Assembly: GCA_963969495.1 (NCBI GenBank)
Contig: OZ018320.1
Coordinates: 79,605,313-79,669,312 of the forward strand
Source: Ceratothoa steindachneri
Lineage: Eukaryota; Arthropoda; Malacostraca; Isopoda; Cymothoidae
Direction: 5' to 3'
Length of the DNA stretch: 64,000 nt
The stretch's first letter is position 1. Each line of letters begins with the position of its first letter. Shown here piece by piece: positions 48,404 to 59,399 of the stretch. The notes beneath the pieces were generated by a model, which was not told where the DNA came from, ran no database searches, and saw nothing but the letters and a program-made list of their open reading frames with translations. Made by a program: the position numbers and the translations under genes.

Positions 48404-50027
48404 GTAAGAAATGTTCATCCAATATCATTAATAAACTGTAGCAGTGGAAAGGAAAACGACCCAGGTTTATCGTTTATTTTTCCTCTTCTTAAGTAAGCTT
48501 TCGCATCTAAGGATTTAAAAAATGTACCAAATTACGCCAAGACTTCAATGGTTCTTATATACATATTTATCGCCTCCCGGATTCGAACCCGGCACCACTC
48601 AGGAATGAAGTCACGGCACGTGATCTTTCCCTGGGGTCTTCTTGAGATGTTATAATAAAATTTGTTCAAAGAAAAAACATTTTTACCACCGGTGTTATTT
48701 ACTCATTAAAAAAACAAAACTTCACCCAAACAAATGTACGCAACTACCGATAAACCACCGTGCATTCTCATGCATTTACTAAACTGCATTCTCTTAATCT
48801 ACCATAGAATTCAATGTGTGCATTGCAACCATCCTTATTTCAATATGAACCCTGGATTGTGTCCCTTATATCCATTTATTATGGCAGAAATATTTGCCCG
48901 AATAGAATCGAAAATTGTAAACCGATTTTGTCCCCGCCACCATTTAAACGCTGGGGACAGAGAGTGATCCCTATCATATAATCCTTTTTATCACATAGTA
49001 TCTATCATCTTGATCAGACTCTTATGTATTTATTGATTTTTGCAATTTTTTTTATTTTAGTTTTCATCCTAAAACTTTGTGATCTAAATATTTTATTAAG
49101 GTAACTTCATAAAGCGTCCACATTGATTTTCCTCCTTAAATAAAAACAAATTATTCTCTCCGATGTACCAAACAATCTTACTCAATGTAGACGGCAGATG
49201 TGAGTAATGGTTGTTGGCTTTCCTAGGCTAACATTAAATTCCCCTTAATTCGCCGCATTAACCGATTAAGCACACTTACACGATTGTTTACAAACGCTTG
49301 TCCGATAAATGATAATTATTCAAGAAATCCAAGCACAATTAATCGTCAGAGATAGAAATTTGTACCTCGCCTATGATGCAGTCCATTTAGAGTCATTGAG
49401 ACTCTATCTGTCTCTCTTTCACTAGATGGAGATTCACCAACCAGGACTCCTCTTTTCTGCGTGGCACTACTGTGCCGATACCTTAAGTCTCAGACCGCGC
49501 GAACCATTTCTCCGCTCTGCTCTCAGCTCCCAATCTCTTAAGCCTTCGGGTGCAACCACTCGTGTACTAAAGAGATTAAAGGGCGTACAACCTTCATTGT
49601 CCTGTTGTGATTGCGGGTACCATCATTTAAATCTATCATGCGTAGATTTAAATAAATCAACCGAATTACCGTACTAGAGAAACCCATGATTTAACGAAAA
49701 CTTTGTATATTAAATAAGCTAAATTTCCACAAAATTACAAGAATATCTAAATTTATTCAAGGGCCAAAATTTTGTATACAATTGTGTATATTTACGCGAA
49801 ATTACACAAATTACGGCAATATACTGAGCTTCATTTCAGTGTTTATTAATGGAGGCATCTGGATCAAATGATGCTGAGAAAGAAATGGAAGACCGCGTAA
49901 TACAACGACATCATTTATGCTCACTGGGGAAATTAAGAGAGATTAGACAGAGAGTAATTAAGAAGAATGGATAAAAAGGACATAGAGATGGAAATAGAAT
50001 CAGGTGTCAAGGAATGATATATTATCC
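48404..50027. other. Probable intron with a tRNA-like repeat
   Basis: No further exon is convincing. A frame at 49426-49677 follows a possible acceptor (tttcactag) but has no donor or family support. The region holds the tRNA-like sequence listed at 48565-48645. Confidence 0.4.
48565..48645 (-). repeat. tRNA-like (SINE-type) sequence
   Basis: On the minus strand GCCGGGTTCGAATCCGGGAG forms a B-box and T-arm-like hairpin, but a full cloverleaf and CCA-proximal stem cannot be drawn. It is more likely a tRNA-derived repeat than a tRNA gene. Confidence 0.45.
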
Positions 50028-50165
50028 CTTTTAGTCGCGTGTAGGCGACTTTATAAGTTACTATGTCGGTCCGTCGGTCCATCGGTTCGTCGGTAGGCCG
50101 GTCGGATGGTAACCATTTTACTTTTCAATGAGTTTTTGAAAGTTTTGAAGGTCGTAAGGTCAGAT
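50028..50165. repeat. Dispersed repeat, inverted partner at 30-149
   Basis: Starts ttttagtcgcgtgtaggcga, holds a run of GTCGGTCC-type units (50064-50105) and ends in gatggtaaccattttac and gtttttgaaagtttt, matching 30-149 in reverse. Located in the probable receptor intron. Confidence 0.75.
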
Positions 50166-50289
50166 GATCTGTTTGTTAATTGCTAATACGTTGTTTTTTT
50201 TTTAAATATTGAAATAATTGAGAGCACGCGACTTAGGTGTGTTGACCTTGTTACTCTTAAATATTTGAGTTGCAATTGAATATTTAGAC

Positions 50290-50367
50290 CTCTAGAATCA
50301 AGCGCGTACAAGTGCCTCTAGAATCAAACGCGTACAAGTGACTCTAGAATCAAGCGCGTGCAAGTTA
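50290..50367. repeat. 26-bp tandem repeat, three units
   Basis: Three adjacent 26-bp units start ctctagaatcaagcgcgtac with one or two changes per unit. It has no known role. Confidence 0.9.
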
Positions 50368-50489
50368 ACCCAGAGAATCCAAACTAAGACTCTGAACTTT
50401 GTGATGGGAATGGCGTCGAGATCTCCGGTTTGTAGGACTTTACCCTTCCTAAAATAAAAGCGCCGAATCCTAAATCTGATTCCCTAAGA

Positions 50490-50669
50490 TGATCTCCCTT
50501 CTGTCCAAGGGCGAGATGGACGAGGACTTGGAGCGCCACTCTTTCCCCATCCCCGAACAATTCATCGGAGCCTCGTCTCTCTTCGAAGGGGAAGTAACAA
50601 CTCGATCGAGGGAAACACAAACGGAAAGACACGACTCATTCTGCACCCAGTTTATCCACTGCATCCTCG
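50490..50669 (+). CDS. Candidate receptor exon 2 of the intracellular loop
   Basis: A possible acceptor (gattccctaag) precedes and a strong donor (gtaagtt) follows. Reading phase 0 from the previous candidate exon gives an open stretch with KGEMDEDLERHSFPIPEQFI and RSRETQTERHDSFCTQFIHC, ending one base into a Gly codon. The exon is G/C-richer than its flanks, and an in-frame TGA lies just upstream. There is no homology claim; it is supported by phase, donor and context. The acceptor is weak. Confidence 0.5.
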
Positions 50670-51012
50670 GTAAGTTCAACTTATGACCCGGCTTATGTGT
50701 GTCTCCAACGAAGTTTCAGTACCTCGTTCCATGTCTTTCATATTATATTTGTGAAGTAGTTGTGCACCAAAGTAGTCCTAAACCGTGGAAGTTTGAACTT
50801 ACAACTGTTGTGCCTAATCCTATTCTAGTTAAGGGTAAGCCACTGGTGATCACTAGTCTCGAAACCTCGAAGAATTTTGAATACCACTATTCGTTGATGC
50901 CAAGTCTCCAAGTCTCTAGCGAAAAGTGACCGAACTGTTGCGGTCACGTCTGGTAGTCTCTATCCCAAATCGACGGGATCATATTCGAGGTCATGGGTTG
51001 CACCTTTTACAG

Positions 51013-51063
51013 GTTCCACGCAACTTCGAAGGAGAGGAGATCAAAACGGAATCGCGTATCCAC
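51013..51063 (+). CDS. Candidate short receptor exon (before TM4)
   Basis: An acceptor with a T-rich tract (caccttttacag) precedes and a donor gtgagtt follows. The exon is 51 nt. Its first two bases complete the Gly codon left open by the previous candidate exon, giving GSTQLRRRGDQNGIAYP. The TM4 exon that should come next was not found in the window. It is tentative. Confidence 0.4.
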
Positions 51064-52639
51064 GTGAGTTGGAACCGACGAATTTACAAGGAAAGGCAAT
51101 TTCATTGATTTAAAAGTGAACTGCCTCTTAATGTAACCCTACCGGTCGCTGGGCCATCTTCTCCTCGTCAGTGACCTATTAACCATGGGTGGAGAACCTA
51201 CTGTATGCAATAAGGCCGATTTAAGAAATATTCACTAAATTTATTGCAAAATTCTAAATGTGCGAACCTTATCTTGACAGAAAGGGAAGAAAAAAAACAT
51301 TAAAAACTCTGAGATTTTATTCGATGAAATTTCCCTCATCTTGAGCTTTTGCGGGACAATCAAAACGTACCTCACAATCTCATTACTCCCTAAAGCTCGA
51401 GATGAGCGAAACATCGTTTAATAAAACCTCCAATTTTTTCATCTTTTTTCCCTCTCTACAAACTGTTGTCGCTGACACTACCTTGTACTTTTATTAATAG
51501 TCTTAATAAGCTAATATAAGATAATTTCAAACTAATCAAAAAATTTACCTACCTTTTAATGACTTTTTTGAGATTTTTTTATATAAAGCATTGGTATATC
51601 TGGCTTTGAGATAGAGGTGCGCAGTATTAACTGGTCTTGCAAGTGCCTATCTGTCATTTGGGGCCTCCCTAAATTCATAATTTTACTTATGTAGACACGA
51701 GAATGCAGATTCATAATGATAGGTCGTAGAGAAGCATTAAGCATTCATGGGCCATTCTCCACGAGGTGAGGCAATTTATTCTATTGCATTTTTCAATCTT
51801 TCATTGGGACCTTTCTTGCTACCGTACTGAGACTCGAAAATGTTATATTCATGCAGTTCAATTAAATCCAACACACAGGGTGATGCCATGCTTTCCAAAG
51901 CTATTAAACTTCTCGTATTTTTATAGGAATCCGGCTACTATTAATTCGTATTCTTAACTGATTCACAGAGATACTAATTATCTTCATTAATTACCTTTGC
52001 TAGCTGCTAAAAGTATTGTTCAGTAATTTTTGATCGAGTTAGAACGGATTTAAAAAGCAGTTTCTTTCCAAATGCCTAAATCCTTTTTCTGCATGCTCTC
52101 AATTACCTCAAAATAACGAGAAAGGACTAATTCACAAGCGCTTTCGTCCTTTAATAAGACCTAACAAGGATCAAATATAGATTAATTAAGTTAGAAGGAA
52201 GAGAAATATAGAAGACTGGATAAAATAATATAAACTCTATTACCCGTTAATGTAAATGAGAAATGGGTAGGGTTTGAACCAATGACATCGATCACTCTTC
52301 ATATCATCACATTTCTTAAATAGATTTATTTTCATCCTACAACGAAATTTTCATCTCATTTTGCTTTGTCATTCTATCGCACAGAAACGCGACATTTCTA
52401 TTAATGTTTTTACCTGATAATTTACAATGCTGATTCCTATCCTATAATTTCTACCAAAATATCATTTAAAATGGTAGATTTGGCACAGAGATTTTATTGC
52501 TAGAAAATGCAATGACGTGAATTACTTGGATTTGCTTTTGAAACATTGTTTTTTAATGTTAAATAAATCCTTTGTGCTTTTCTGTCATGAAAAGTGCACC
52601 TTCTGTACAGCCATGGGCAAAGGTTTTGGGCCTAATATA
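51064..52639. other. AT-rich sequence, no gene recognised
   Basis: A possible B-box (GGTTCAAACCC, minus strand, near 52275) is isolated. No TM4-like exon was seen. Confidence 0.4.
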
Positions 52640-53100
52640 TATTTTAGTTCTAAAGGTAGAACTAAAATGTTATTACTATTAAAAGGGAGAGTAGGGAGAG
52701 TTTAATAGTAATAACATTTTAGTTCTACCTGTTTCTCTTTGTGTTAGTGATCTTCCCTGTCTTTTGAATAACTTAAACATTTCTGTTGCTTTTAAATATG
52801 AGACGACCATTAAGAATTTATTAGTACGTAATAATTGTAATAGTTTGGGGGGGAGTTTATTCAGTTGAGTGTTCTGGTTGCCTAAGTAAATATTACGGAC
52901 AAACAGGTAAACAACTTTATGTTCGCATAAATCAACATAAATATAATCTCCGAAGAGGGGAAGATAACAGTGCTTTCTTTGTCCATATGTCAAATAAGGA
53001 CCCTTTAATCAACTGGAACTCGGCAAAATTTATTTGTCTTTATGTCTTAGTTGAGGCCGTGGATAAGTTTTCCGAAATTCATTAAAACTCGGATTTTAAA
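52640..53100 (+). pseudogene. Penelope-like element 3, GIY-YIG region
   Basis: The + strand carries VAFKYETTIKNLLVRNNCN, then in shifted frames VYSVECSGCLSKYYGQTGKQ (CX2C pair and the YYGQTG nuclease core), LYVRINQHKYNLRRGEDNSA and FFVHMSN. This is the C-terminal nuclease of a Penelope-like element. A closely similar sequence on the opposite strand lies at 56.1-56.4 kb. Confidence 0.75.
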
Positions 53101-53109
53101 GTTAAAGGA

Positions 53110-53850
53110 GGGAATAAGAGACGATTACTTTAGCAAAATATTTTATTTATCTGACGCGTTTCGATACCCTCTTATCATTTCAGAGATAAGGTAAACATAC
53201 AGATAAAAATAGAACATTGGTTTATATATCAACGAATGAACATACTAATATGAAAACAAATAAAGAGATCAGCCAGTGCAAGCTTACTGACCAGCTTGTG
53301 ATCATGTTAGGATAAGGTTGAAAGGGGTAGGCGTAGGAACGAAGGTCAAATTCGCGGTCAAGTCCAAAGAGATGATGGAGCTTCATAGAGGGTGATTAAG
53401 CATCTCTCGTCGTTTGGCTTCTAATTCTACTGCTTGACAATATTCCGTTCGAATTAATTCGAATGTTAAGCTTGGGTTGATTTGCTTGTATATGGATGAC
53501 TTCTACTAGAAAAATTAGTTGTCGACGATCTGGTCCATAGTCATAATTTTGGTGTTTTCTTCTGACATTTTTCTGTTGAGAATAATTCCATGGTTTCGAT
53601 TTGTGTGTTGTTTTTTTTGGCGGCGCTGTTGCTTAGGTGGTATGTCATTCTTCTTGATAGTTTAGTTTGCGTCATTCCTATATATGAGTGGAGGAGCAGT
53701 GACAGTTTTCTAGGTTGCATTTATACTCATATATCAGATGGGTCCTCTGTTTAGGGTCAGGTATGGGCTTCTGATTGTTTTTCATGATGAGGCTGGCGGT
53801 GCGTCTAGTTTGATAATATATAGTTAACAATGCTTTTTGTTCTGTATTTA
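53110..53850 (-). pseudogene. Penelope-like element 5, C-terminal region and end with hammerhead
   Basis: The minus strand from about 53850 reads RTASLIMKNNQKPIPDPKQR, then THLIYEYKCNLENCHCSSTH (Cys residues before the nuclease core), then a decayed nuclease and EVIHIQANQPKLNIRIN. The sequence after the coding end holds the hammerhead at 53147-53189. It is arranged tail-to-tail with element 3. Confidence 0.7.
53147..53189 (-). ncRNA. Candidate hammerhead ribozyme (Penelope-like element 5)
   Basis: On the minus strand: stem I TTATCT (53189-53184) pairs perfectly with AGATAA (53152-53147); then CTGA followed by AAT instead of NGA; stem II GATA/TATC; GAAA (53162-53159); CGCG; and GTC with predicted cleavage after the C at 53153. 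The pairing of both stems around an almost standard core is strong, but the change of G8 and A9 would be expected to abolish or reduce cleavage. Confidence 0.7.
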
Positions 53851-53901
53851 TAGGCTTTATAGATCGGTTAATGCAGCCTACAAATACCTAAAAAAGTTTT
53901 G

Positions 53902-53906
<5 letters not shown>

Positions 53907-53976
<70 letters not shown>

Positions 53977-53978
53977 GG
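53907..53978. repeat. (TA)n then (GA)n microsatellite
   Basis: About 44 bp of TA followed by 28 bp of GA. Confidence 0.95.
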
Positions 53979-54672
53979 GATTGGTTCTAGAAAGCCTAAA
54001 TTTAGATATTTTAATAAGAAAAATCAAAATAGTCTACAGACATCAGTATACAGGAAACTAATAATAGGTTAGGATTAAACTTCCTTTAGTTGCTTAGATT
54101 AGAAATACAAAATCTCGTCCATTAAGACCCTTTTTTACCGCGCATACAATCTTTTGTTCATCATACAATCCTATAGATAAGAATTTGGGTAACTCGAATC
54201 CTTCTTTTTGCACAATCGTTTTCCTTCATATATTGTTGAAAAGTCGATCCTCACATTTTTAAGTAGAGTATATCAACCAGGCTACCGTGAGATAAGTGGT
54301 AAAAGACAGAGATCACTTAATTATGCGAGAGCTCTTTATTTACGATAAAGTCAATTAAAATTTTAAATTCTCTTCGTTATCAGAATAATTAGAAAATCTT
54401 TCTTTTCAATGAAGTATTCGGTTGCAAAGCGTCTTAGGAGTTCGATTATATGCTCATTTAAATGTCCTGAGTGTTCCCAAAATTTGTACAGTAAGTTTTG
54501 GTAATTTTGCTTTAATTCTTCGTTTAAACTCATTTACAAAAATGTTTCATGTAATCATTAGATTCATAAATCAAAGCGCTTCTAACTTAACAGAATTTAG
54601 CAATTATACAATCGCTAAATAATTTAAATATTTAATAAACTTCCCAATCTTTTTAATTTAAATGTAAGCACC

Positions 54673-54774
<102 letters not shown>

Positions 54775-54789
54775 AATGAAACTACTTTT

Positions 54790-55950
54790 TTGAGCACAAA
54801 GTTTATTGAACCGGAACCAGTTTCGGGATGAAACTTTCAATACCATCATCAGCCGTTAACTGAGAGAAATTGACAAAGAAAACAGAAAGACTAAAATATC
54901 CAGAAACCGGCAACTGACAATAATCAGGAGGTGTTAGTTTTAGGTATTTAACAATATTTTTTAAACTGAGGTCAGATACATAGCGGCTACATTTGTGTTG
55001 ATCTTCTGACAGATTAAAGTTTGGGATTTCTTTGATTAATTTAGATTCGATCATTTTTCTTTTATTAAAATCGTTACATTGGTAAATTATTTGGGCACTA
55101 GGAAAATCAATTATGTGGTTGGTGTTTTTGCCATGGGTGAAACTACTAGAAGCATCGCTTGCTCTACGAATTTTCCCCTTATGTTCCTGAATACGTTTAT
55201 TTAATGACCTCCCGGTCTCTCCCACATAAAAAGAGGGGCAATTTAGAGTTTTACATGGGATCAGGTAACTGCCTGTATATATATATTAGGCGATTCAGGT
55301 TTAGAGAACCGAAGTGATTTTTTAATAGTTGAGGCATATTTGAAAGTGGTTAAGTTGTGAGATACTATGGGGTTTAATCCTTTAAGCAAGTGGGAATATG
55401 GAAGAGCTAAGCAATTCTTTTTATATTTAGAATTTTTCTTTTGAGAACGGTAGAATATTGTCCTAGCTTTAGATAGGCTTTCATCTATATGGTAGAGGCG
55501 GTATTTTAATTGAATGAACAAACATGTAATAAAGGTGATCTCATCTTGTAAGAAACAGGGTTCACAAATTCGGAGAACTCTTAAAAACATCATTATTGCA
55601 ATAGCTTTTTTATATTAAGATCATGACATGAAATAAAATGTATATAGGAATTAGAATTGGTGGGTTTGCGATATGAAGTAAAGGACAATTTATCATTAAT
55701 TCTTAGGACTTTGACGTCAAGGAAAGGAAGATAATTGTCCTTTTCTCATTTAACCTAAAATTTTATGGTGGGTTGGAGGTTATTCAACTTTGTCAAAAAA
55801 TTATCAAAGGAGTCGAGTTCAGATAATGGCTATGTGGAAATCACGTCATCTACGTATCAATCAAAGACGGACATGAATTATAAAACCAAATAGATAATGT
55901 CTATTTCCGGAAATTCCAACTGTGAGCAAAGAATGTAGACATTTAGGTCA
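54790..55950 (-). mobile_element. Penelope-like element 2 (RT end plus GIY-YIG)
   Basis: On the minus strand: a relic of the RT box (DDVIST, about 55850), LPFLDVKVLRINDK and SYRKPT, the frame 55593-55261 with FIQLKYRLYHIDESLSKART and STIKKSLRFSKPESPN, and the nuclease frame 55260-54803 with CKTLNCPSFYVGETGRSLNK (CX4C and YVGETG). These are the late RT and nuclease blocks of a Penelope-like protein. Stops separate the frames; the nuclease frame is intact. Confidence 0.85.
54809..54857 (-). ncRNA. Candidate hammerhead ribozyme (Penelope-like element 2)
   Basis: On the minus strand: CTGATGA (54852-54846) is a perfect core, GAAA is at 54824-54821, stem II has GG/CC next to the core but a long loop, stem III is CTGG-type, and the cleavage triplet would be GTT. 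Stem I is AACGG (54857-54853) with CCG-G-TT, one bulge. It overlaps the last codons of the nuclease frame. It is weaker in stem II than the others. Confidence 0.5.
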
Positions 55951-56059
55951 CTAAACTAAGTACATACACACCTAATTGTGAATACATAAAAATAAACGAG
56001 TGAAACATAACTAAATTAATAAATCAAGGGGTTAAGATTTAAAATGGACAATTTCGTTA

Positions 56060-56850
56060 AAAAATAAGCCTTTTAATTACAGGGTCCAGTTTAAAGAAAC
56101 CGGGGAAAATATTAAAATTAAACGAGGAATTAATGAATGATCATTCGACAATATTTCTTTAAACAAACTCATCAGATTTGTAAATAAATTTAGCTGAATT
56201 CAAATAGATAGGGTGACTGTTTTCAGATAAATGGACAAAGAAAGCACTACTGCTTTTCCCCCTCCTAATATTGTATTTATGTTGCATCAAGCGTACATTT
56301 AATGATTTGCCGGTTTGCCCAAGGGCAAACTGAACAATCGACAGAGTAAACCCCCCCCCCCTATACTCACGTTATTATTATGAATCAACATTTTGTATAT
56401 GTTAGACTGATACTTGAATATGACGGAAATATTTAACTTATTCAAGTGGCGGAAAGCAAGGAAAATGACTCAGAAAACGGTAACACAAGGGAAGTTCTTA
56501 AAATTGTATGCGGGAGTGATTTCAGTTCTGTAAAAGGATTTTTTTTGCCAAATCTATGCCTCTTGCAAGAAATTCTTGAGGGTAGCAAAGATTGTTTACC
56601 TATTTCAAAGATCTTAGAAATCTCAAGATCCAAGAATTCTGGGCTAGCGACCCGCAATCCCCGGAGAAACATTGAAATAAATACAGACCGTTTGACTTTG
56701 GTAGGCTTACGGTAGACGGAAAATTTAAATCCAGATTGAGTCCTATGAATAAGTAGAGCTAAGAAAGGGAGGACAACATTTTGTTCGAGTTCAAGGGTAA
56801 ATTTAATAGAGGGAACCAGAGAATTAAGTTCAGTGAGGATGTTAATGGTT
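56060..56850 (-). pseudogene. Penelope-like element 6 (late RT plus GIY-YIG)
   Basis: On the minus strand from 56850: LTELNSLVPSIKFTLELEQN, LPFLALLIHRT and VYRKPTKVKRSVFI, then MFLRGLRVASPEFLDLEISK, and the nuclease VYSVDCSVCP with GQTGKSLNVRLMQHKYNIRR and SSAFFVHLSEN. Relationship to element 3 is close (HKYNxRRG, SAFFVH). It lies just upstream (minus-strand sense) of element 2, in the same orientation. Confidence 0.8.
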
Positions 56851-57644
56851 TTCTTACTGAACTTAATTCTCTGTTTTTATCATACTTCATTCTATTTTTA
56901 AATTAATATTTAGTGAGGAAGTGATCCTCTCAATTTGGTTGAATTTAACGATTTCTTAGGTTTTCGAGTATCTCCCACTCCACCGCGACCTTCAATTTCT
57001 GTCAGCACAAATACTGACACCACAATGACAACTCCAGTTTCCTATGTTGCTACTACTATTCTCAATCCTAATGTTTCCCAAGCATTTTGTGCAACCACTA
57101 CCCCCTACCAAGCTCAACAGCAACCACCCACATGCATAAACCTCAGCTGTTTCATGGCCCTCCCAAATAGTGTACTTTTGGAAAATTTACAGAACCATGA
57201 GCGCAACCATGGTTAAATCTATTAGAACAACATTTGCTTAAATAAAAAAATTGTACATGATGACATAAAGATAAATGAGACACGGTAGATTTACTGATCC
57301 AAAGGAAGGGAGTGCACTAGATGCAGTAACTTACTCCCAAGAACTAGCCCAAGCTACTACATGGCTAGATTTTAAGACAGTTGATAACACCATACAAGGA
57401 CGCAGCACAAGCCCAACCACTAACTATGATGCCTGGTCTTTTCTAAGCTAGATGGAAAAAGAAAGAAAAGGAGGACTTAAATGACTTTTTAATCTTTTCT
57501 CATAAAATGTTAGGCGAAGCCCTTAAGACAGCGCATAATCAATTTAACATTACATTCATCCCCCTCCCCCATCGATTTCCTTCTGGCTATAATTTCCTTA
57601 TGACCAAAAAATCTTGTTTATTCGGGAGATTTTTTGGTCTTCCG
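56851..57644. other. Unidentified sequence with short frames
   Basis: A frame at 56935-57216 (93 aa, Thr/Pro-rich) is open but unlike any known family. It could be an exon or an ORF1 scrap. Confidence 0.35.
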
Positions 57645-57745
57645 CGAAGCAGGAGTGGTCTAAGGGGCGGTTTAATTGAGATCAACGCAGTTGCTTGCTG
57701 CCTTAGTGTGCTTGGTTCGAATCCCACCCTTGTACGGAATTTTTC
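57645..57745 (+). repeat. tRNA-like SINE head (Leu/Ser-type spacing)
   Basis: An A-box TGGTCTAAGGG at about 57656 and a B-box GGTTCGAATCCC at about 57715 are both close to consensus, with the wider spacing of class II tRNAs. The 5' gcaggagtggtc also recalls tRNA-Leu/Ser. The acceptor stem does not close well, so a tRNA-derived SINE is more likely than a working tRNA gene. Confidence 0.6.
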
Positions 57746-58618
57746 GAATTAGGAAATAACTTTTTCCGATGAAAAATTATCCTGTTTTTCTGTTTCTTGC
57801 GGTTGGCTGGATTCATTTCTCGAAAGAGGAGGAGACTACCAGTCGCTTGAAGATATGAATTGGTTATGTTAAACTACACGGGACAGAAGGACGTAATGAG
57901 ACAATTTCAAGGTGGCGGATTTATGTCTGAGAGTCTCTTCTGTCTAACAAGAAGTTTTATAATTTTTTACATCCTTATTTCAAGTGGGTGTGGTTACATA
58001 AAATATTAAACAAAATAGGAGGAGTTTTATAATAATGGTCCAATTATATTTGATTTATTTACTAATTTTTTAGATTTTGTCAATTGAGCCAATGGTTATA
58101 TAAAGCATTGAACACGGTGGGATGGTTTTTACAATAACTCGTTAACTTTAAAATAAGGTTAATGGGGTGAAAATTTCTTACAACTGAGCTAATGTGAATA
58201 CATTTTGAAGATACAATATACTCCTACCTTAGTATTAACCAATAGTTTATAATTCAAGGTGATTAGAGGTGAAGCCCGACAGGGTTTACGTAAGAATGTC
58301 TTTTGCTAAAAAAACCCCCAGTGAAACCACAGGAAATTAGTCGGCGGTATTAAAGAATTTGGATACTTAAGAGGAAAGTTTGCTTGTTGTTGCCATAGTG
58401 GTTAGCTGAAGCAGGGAGGCCGGGGCAGCAAGAAGGGGGTTGGGAAAATAGAATGCCTGCGTCATCCTCTGCACTTTTAGTTTCGGAAGATAATATACAT
58501 TTTGTGCGAATTTCTAGGCTCTTATTTCATGCCTATCTGATAAAATCTTTTAATTATATTATTATTAGTAGTAGTATAACAGTACAGTTGGAGTTTGATC
58601 ATATGTAAGGATGTAATC

Positions 58619-58620
<2 letters not shown>
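57746..58620. other. AT-rich spacer, nothing recognised
   Basis: No gene, RNA or partnered repeat seen. Confidence 0.4.

Positions 58621-58686
<66 letters not shown>
58621..58686. repeat. (TA)n microsatellite
   Basis: About 65 bp of pure TA dinucleotide. Confidence 0.95.
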
Positions 58687-58688
<2 letters not shown>

Positions 58689-58774
58689 CCTATATTTTCA
58701 GAACGTGATGAATATTTTTTAATTTTTTTTAAAAGGTGGACAAGTAAACTGGTATAATTTCCAATGCATTCTTA

Positions 58775-59118
58775 AACCCCCTTCTACTACCCCCCTCCTT
58801 CTTCCCTCCTCCCTTTCCCCCTCTCCCCTGACCTCTTTCCCCCCACCCCTCATCTCTCCTCCTACCCCATTCTTCCCCTGCTTCGTCTCCTTTCTCAACT
58901 CACCTCCCACTCCATCTCCCCCACTCCACATCTCCCCCCCCCTTTTCCCATCCCTGTCCCCCATCCCTATCCCCCATCTCCCTCTCTCCACCATTCCTCT
59001 CCCAATTATCTATCCTCCACCCTGCCCCCTCTCCCTACCACCATCTCTCTCACCCCCTCTCTCTATCACCCCCTCTCCCTCTCCCTCCCCCTCTCTATCC
59101 ATCCCTCTTCTACCTCCA
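58775..59118. repeat. Long polypyrimidine (C/T) tract
   Basis: About 340 bp in which the + strand is almost only C and T (runs such as ccccctccttcttccctcct), with rare purines. Such strand asymmetry can form triplex (H-DNA). The minus-strand Gly/Glu/Arg frame across it is a composition artefact. Confidence 0.9.
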
Positions 59119-59399
59119 TAAAGCGTATCTACCACGAATAATCCTCGAATAGTCGACTTGATTCCTTAAACTGTTCCTTAATGTGATTCCACCATTTAAG
59201 GAATTTTATAGACTTAACTTCCTCATTCTAAATTTTTTATATCTTTATTGGAACTCGTAAAAGAATGTGAGTCACACATCAAAAAAATGAAAAAAAAGCT
59301 ATTACTTGCATATTAGGACCATAATCACCATTCAAAGGCATGTTGTTATAAACACTTTTATTTTGTAAAATTAATGTATATATTTTTAATATCTCTTTG

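Noticed and set aside
49426..49677. 83-aa frame as a further receptor exon
   Set aside because: A possible acceptor is present, but no donor, no phase need and no channel-like sequence.
57645..57745. Functional tRNA-Leu/Ser gene
   Set aside because: A- and B-boxes are good but the acceptor stem does not close; more likely a SINE head.
58719..58994. 91-aa Gly/Arg/Glu-rich frame
   Set aside because: It is a composition artefact of the polypyrimidine tract.
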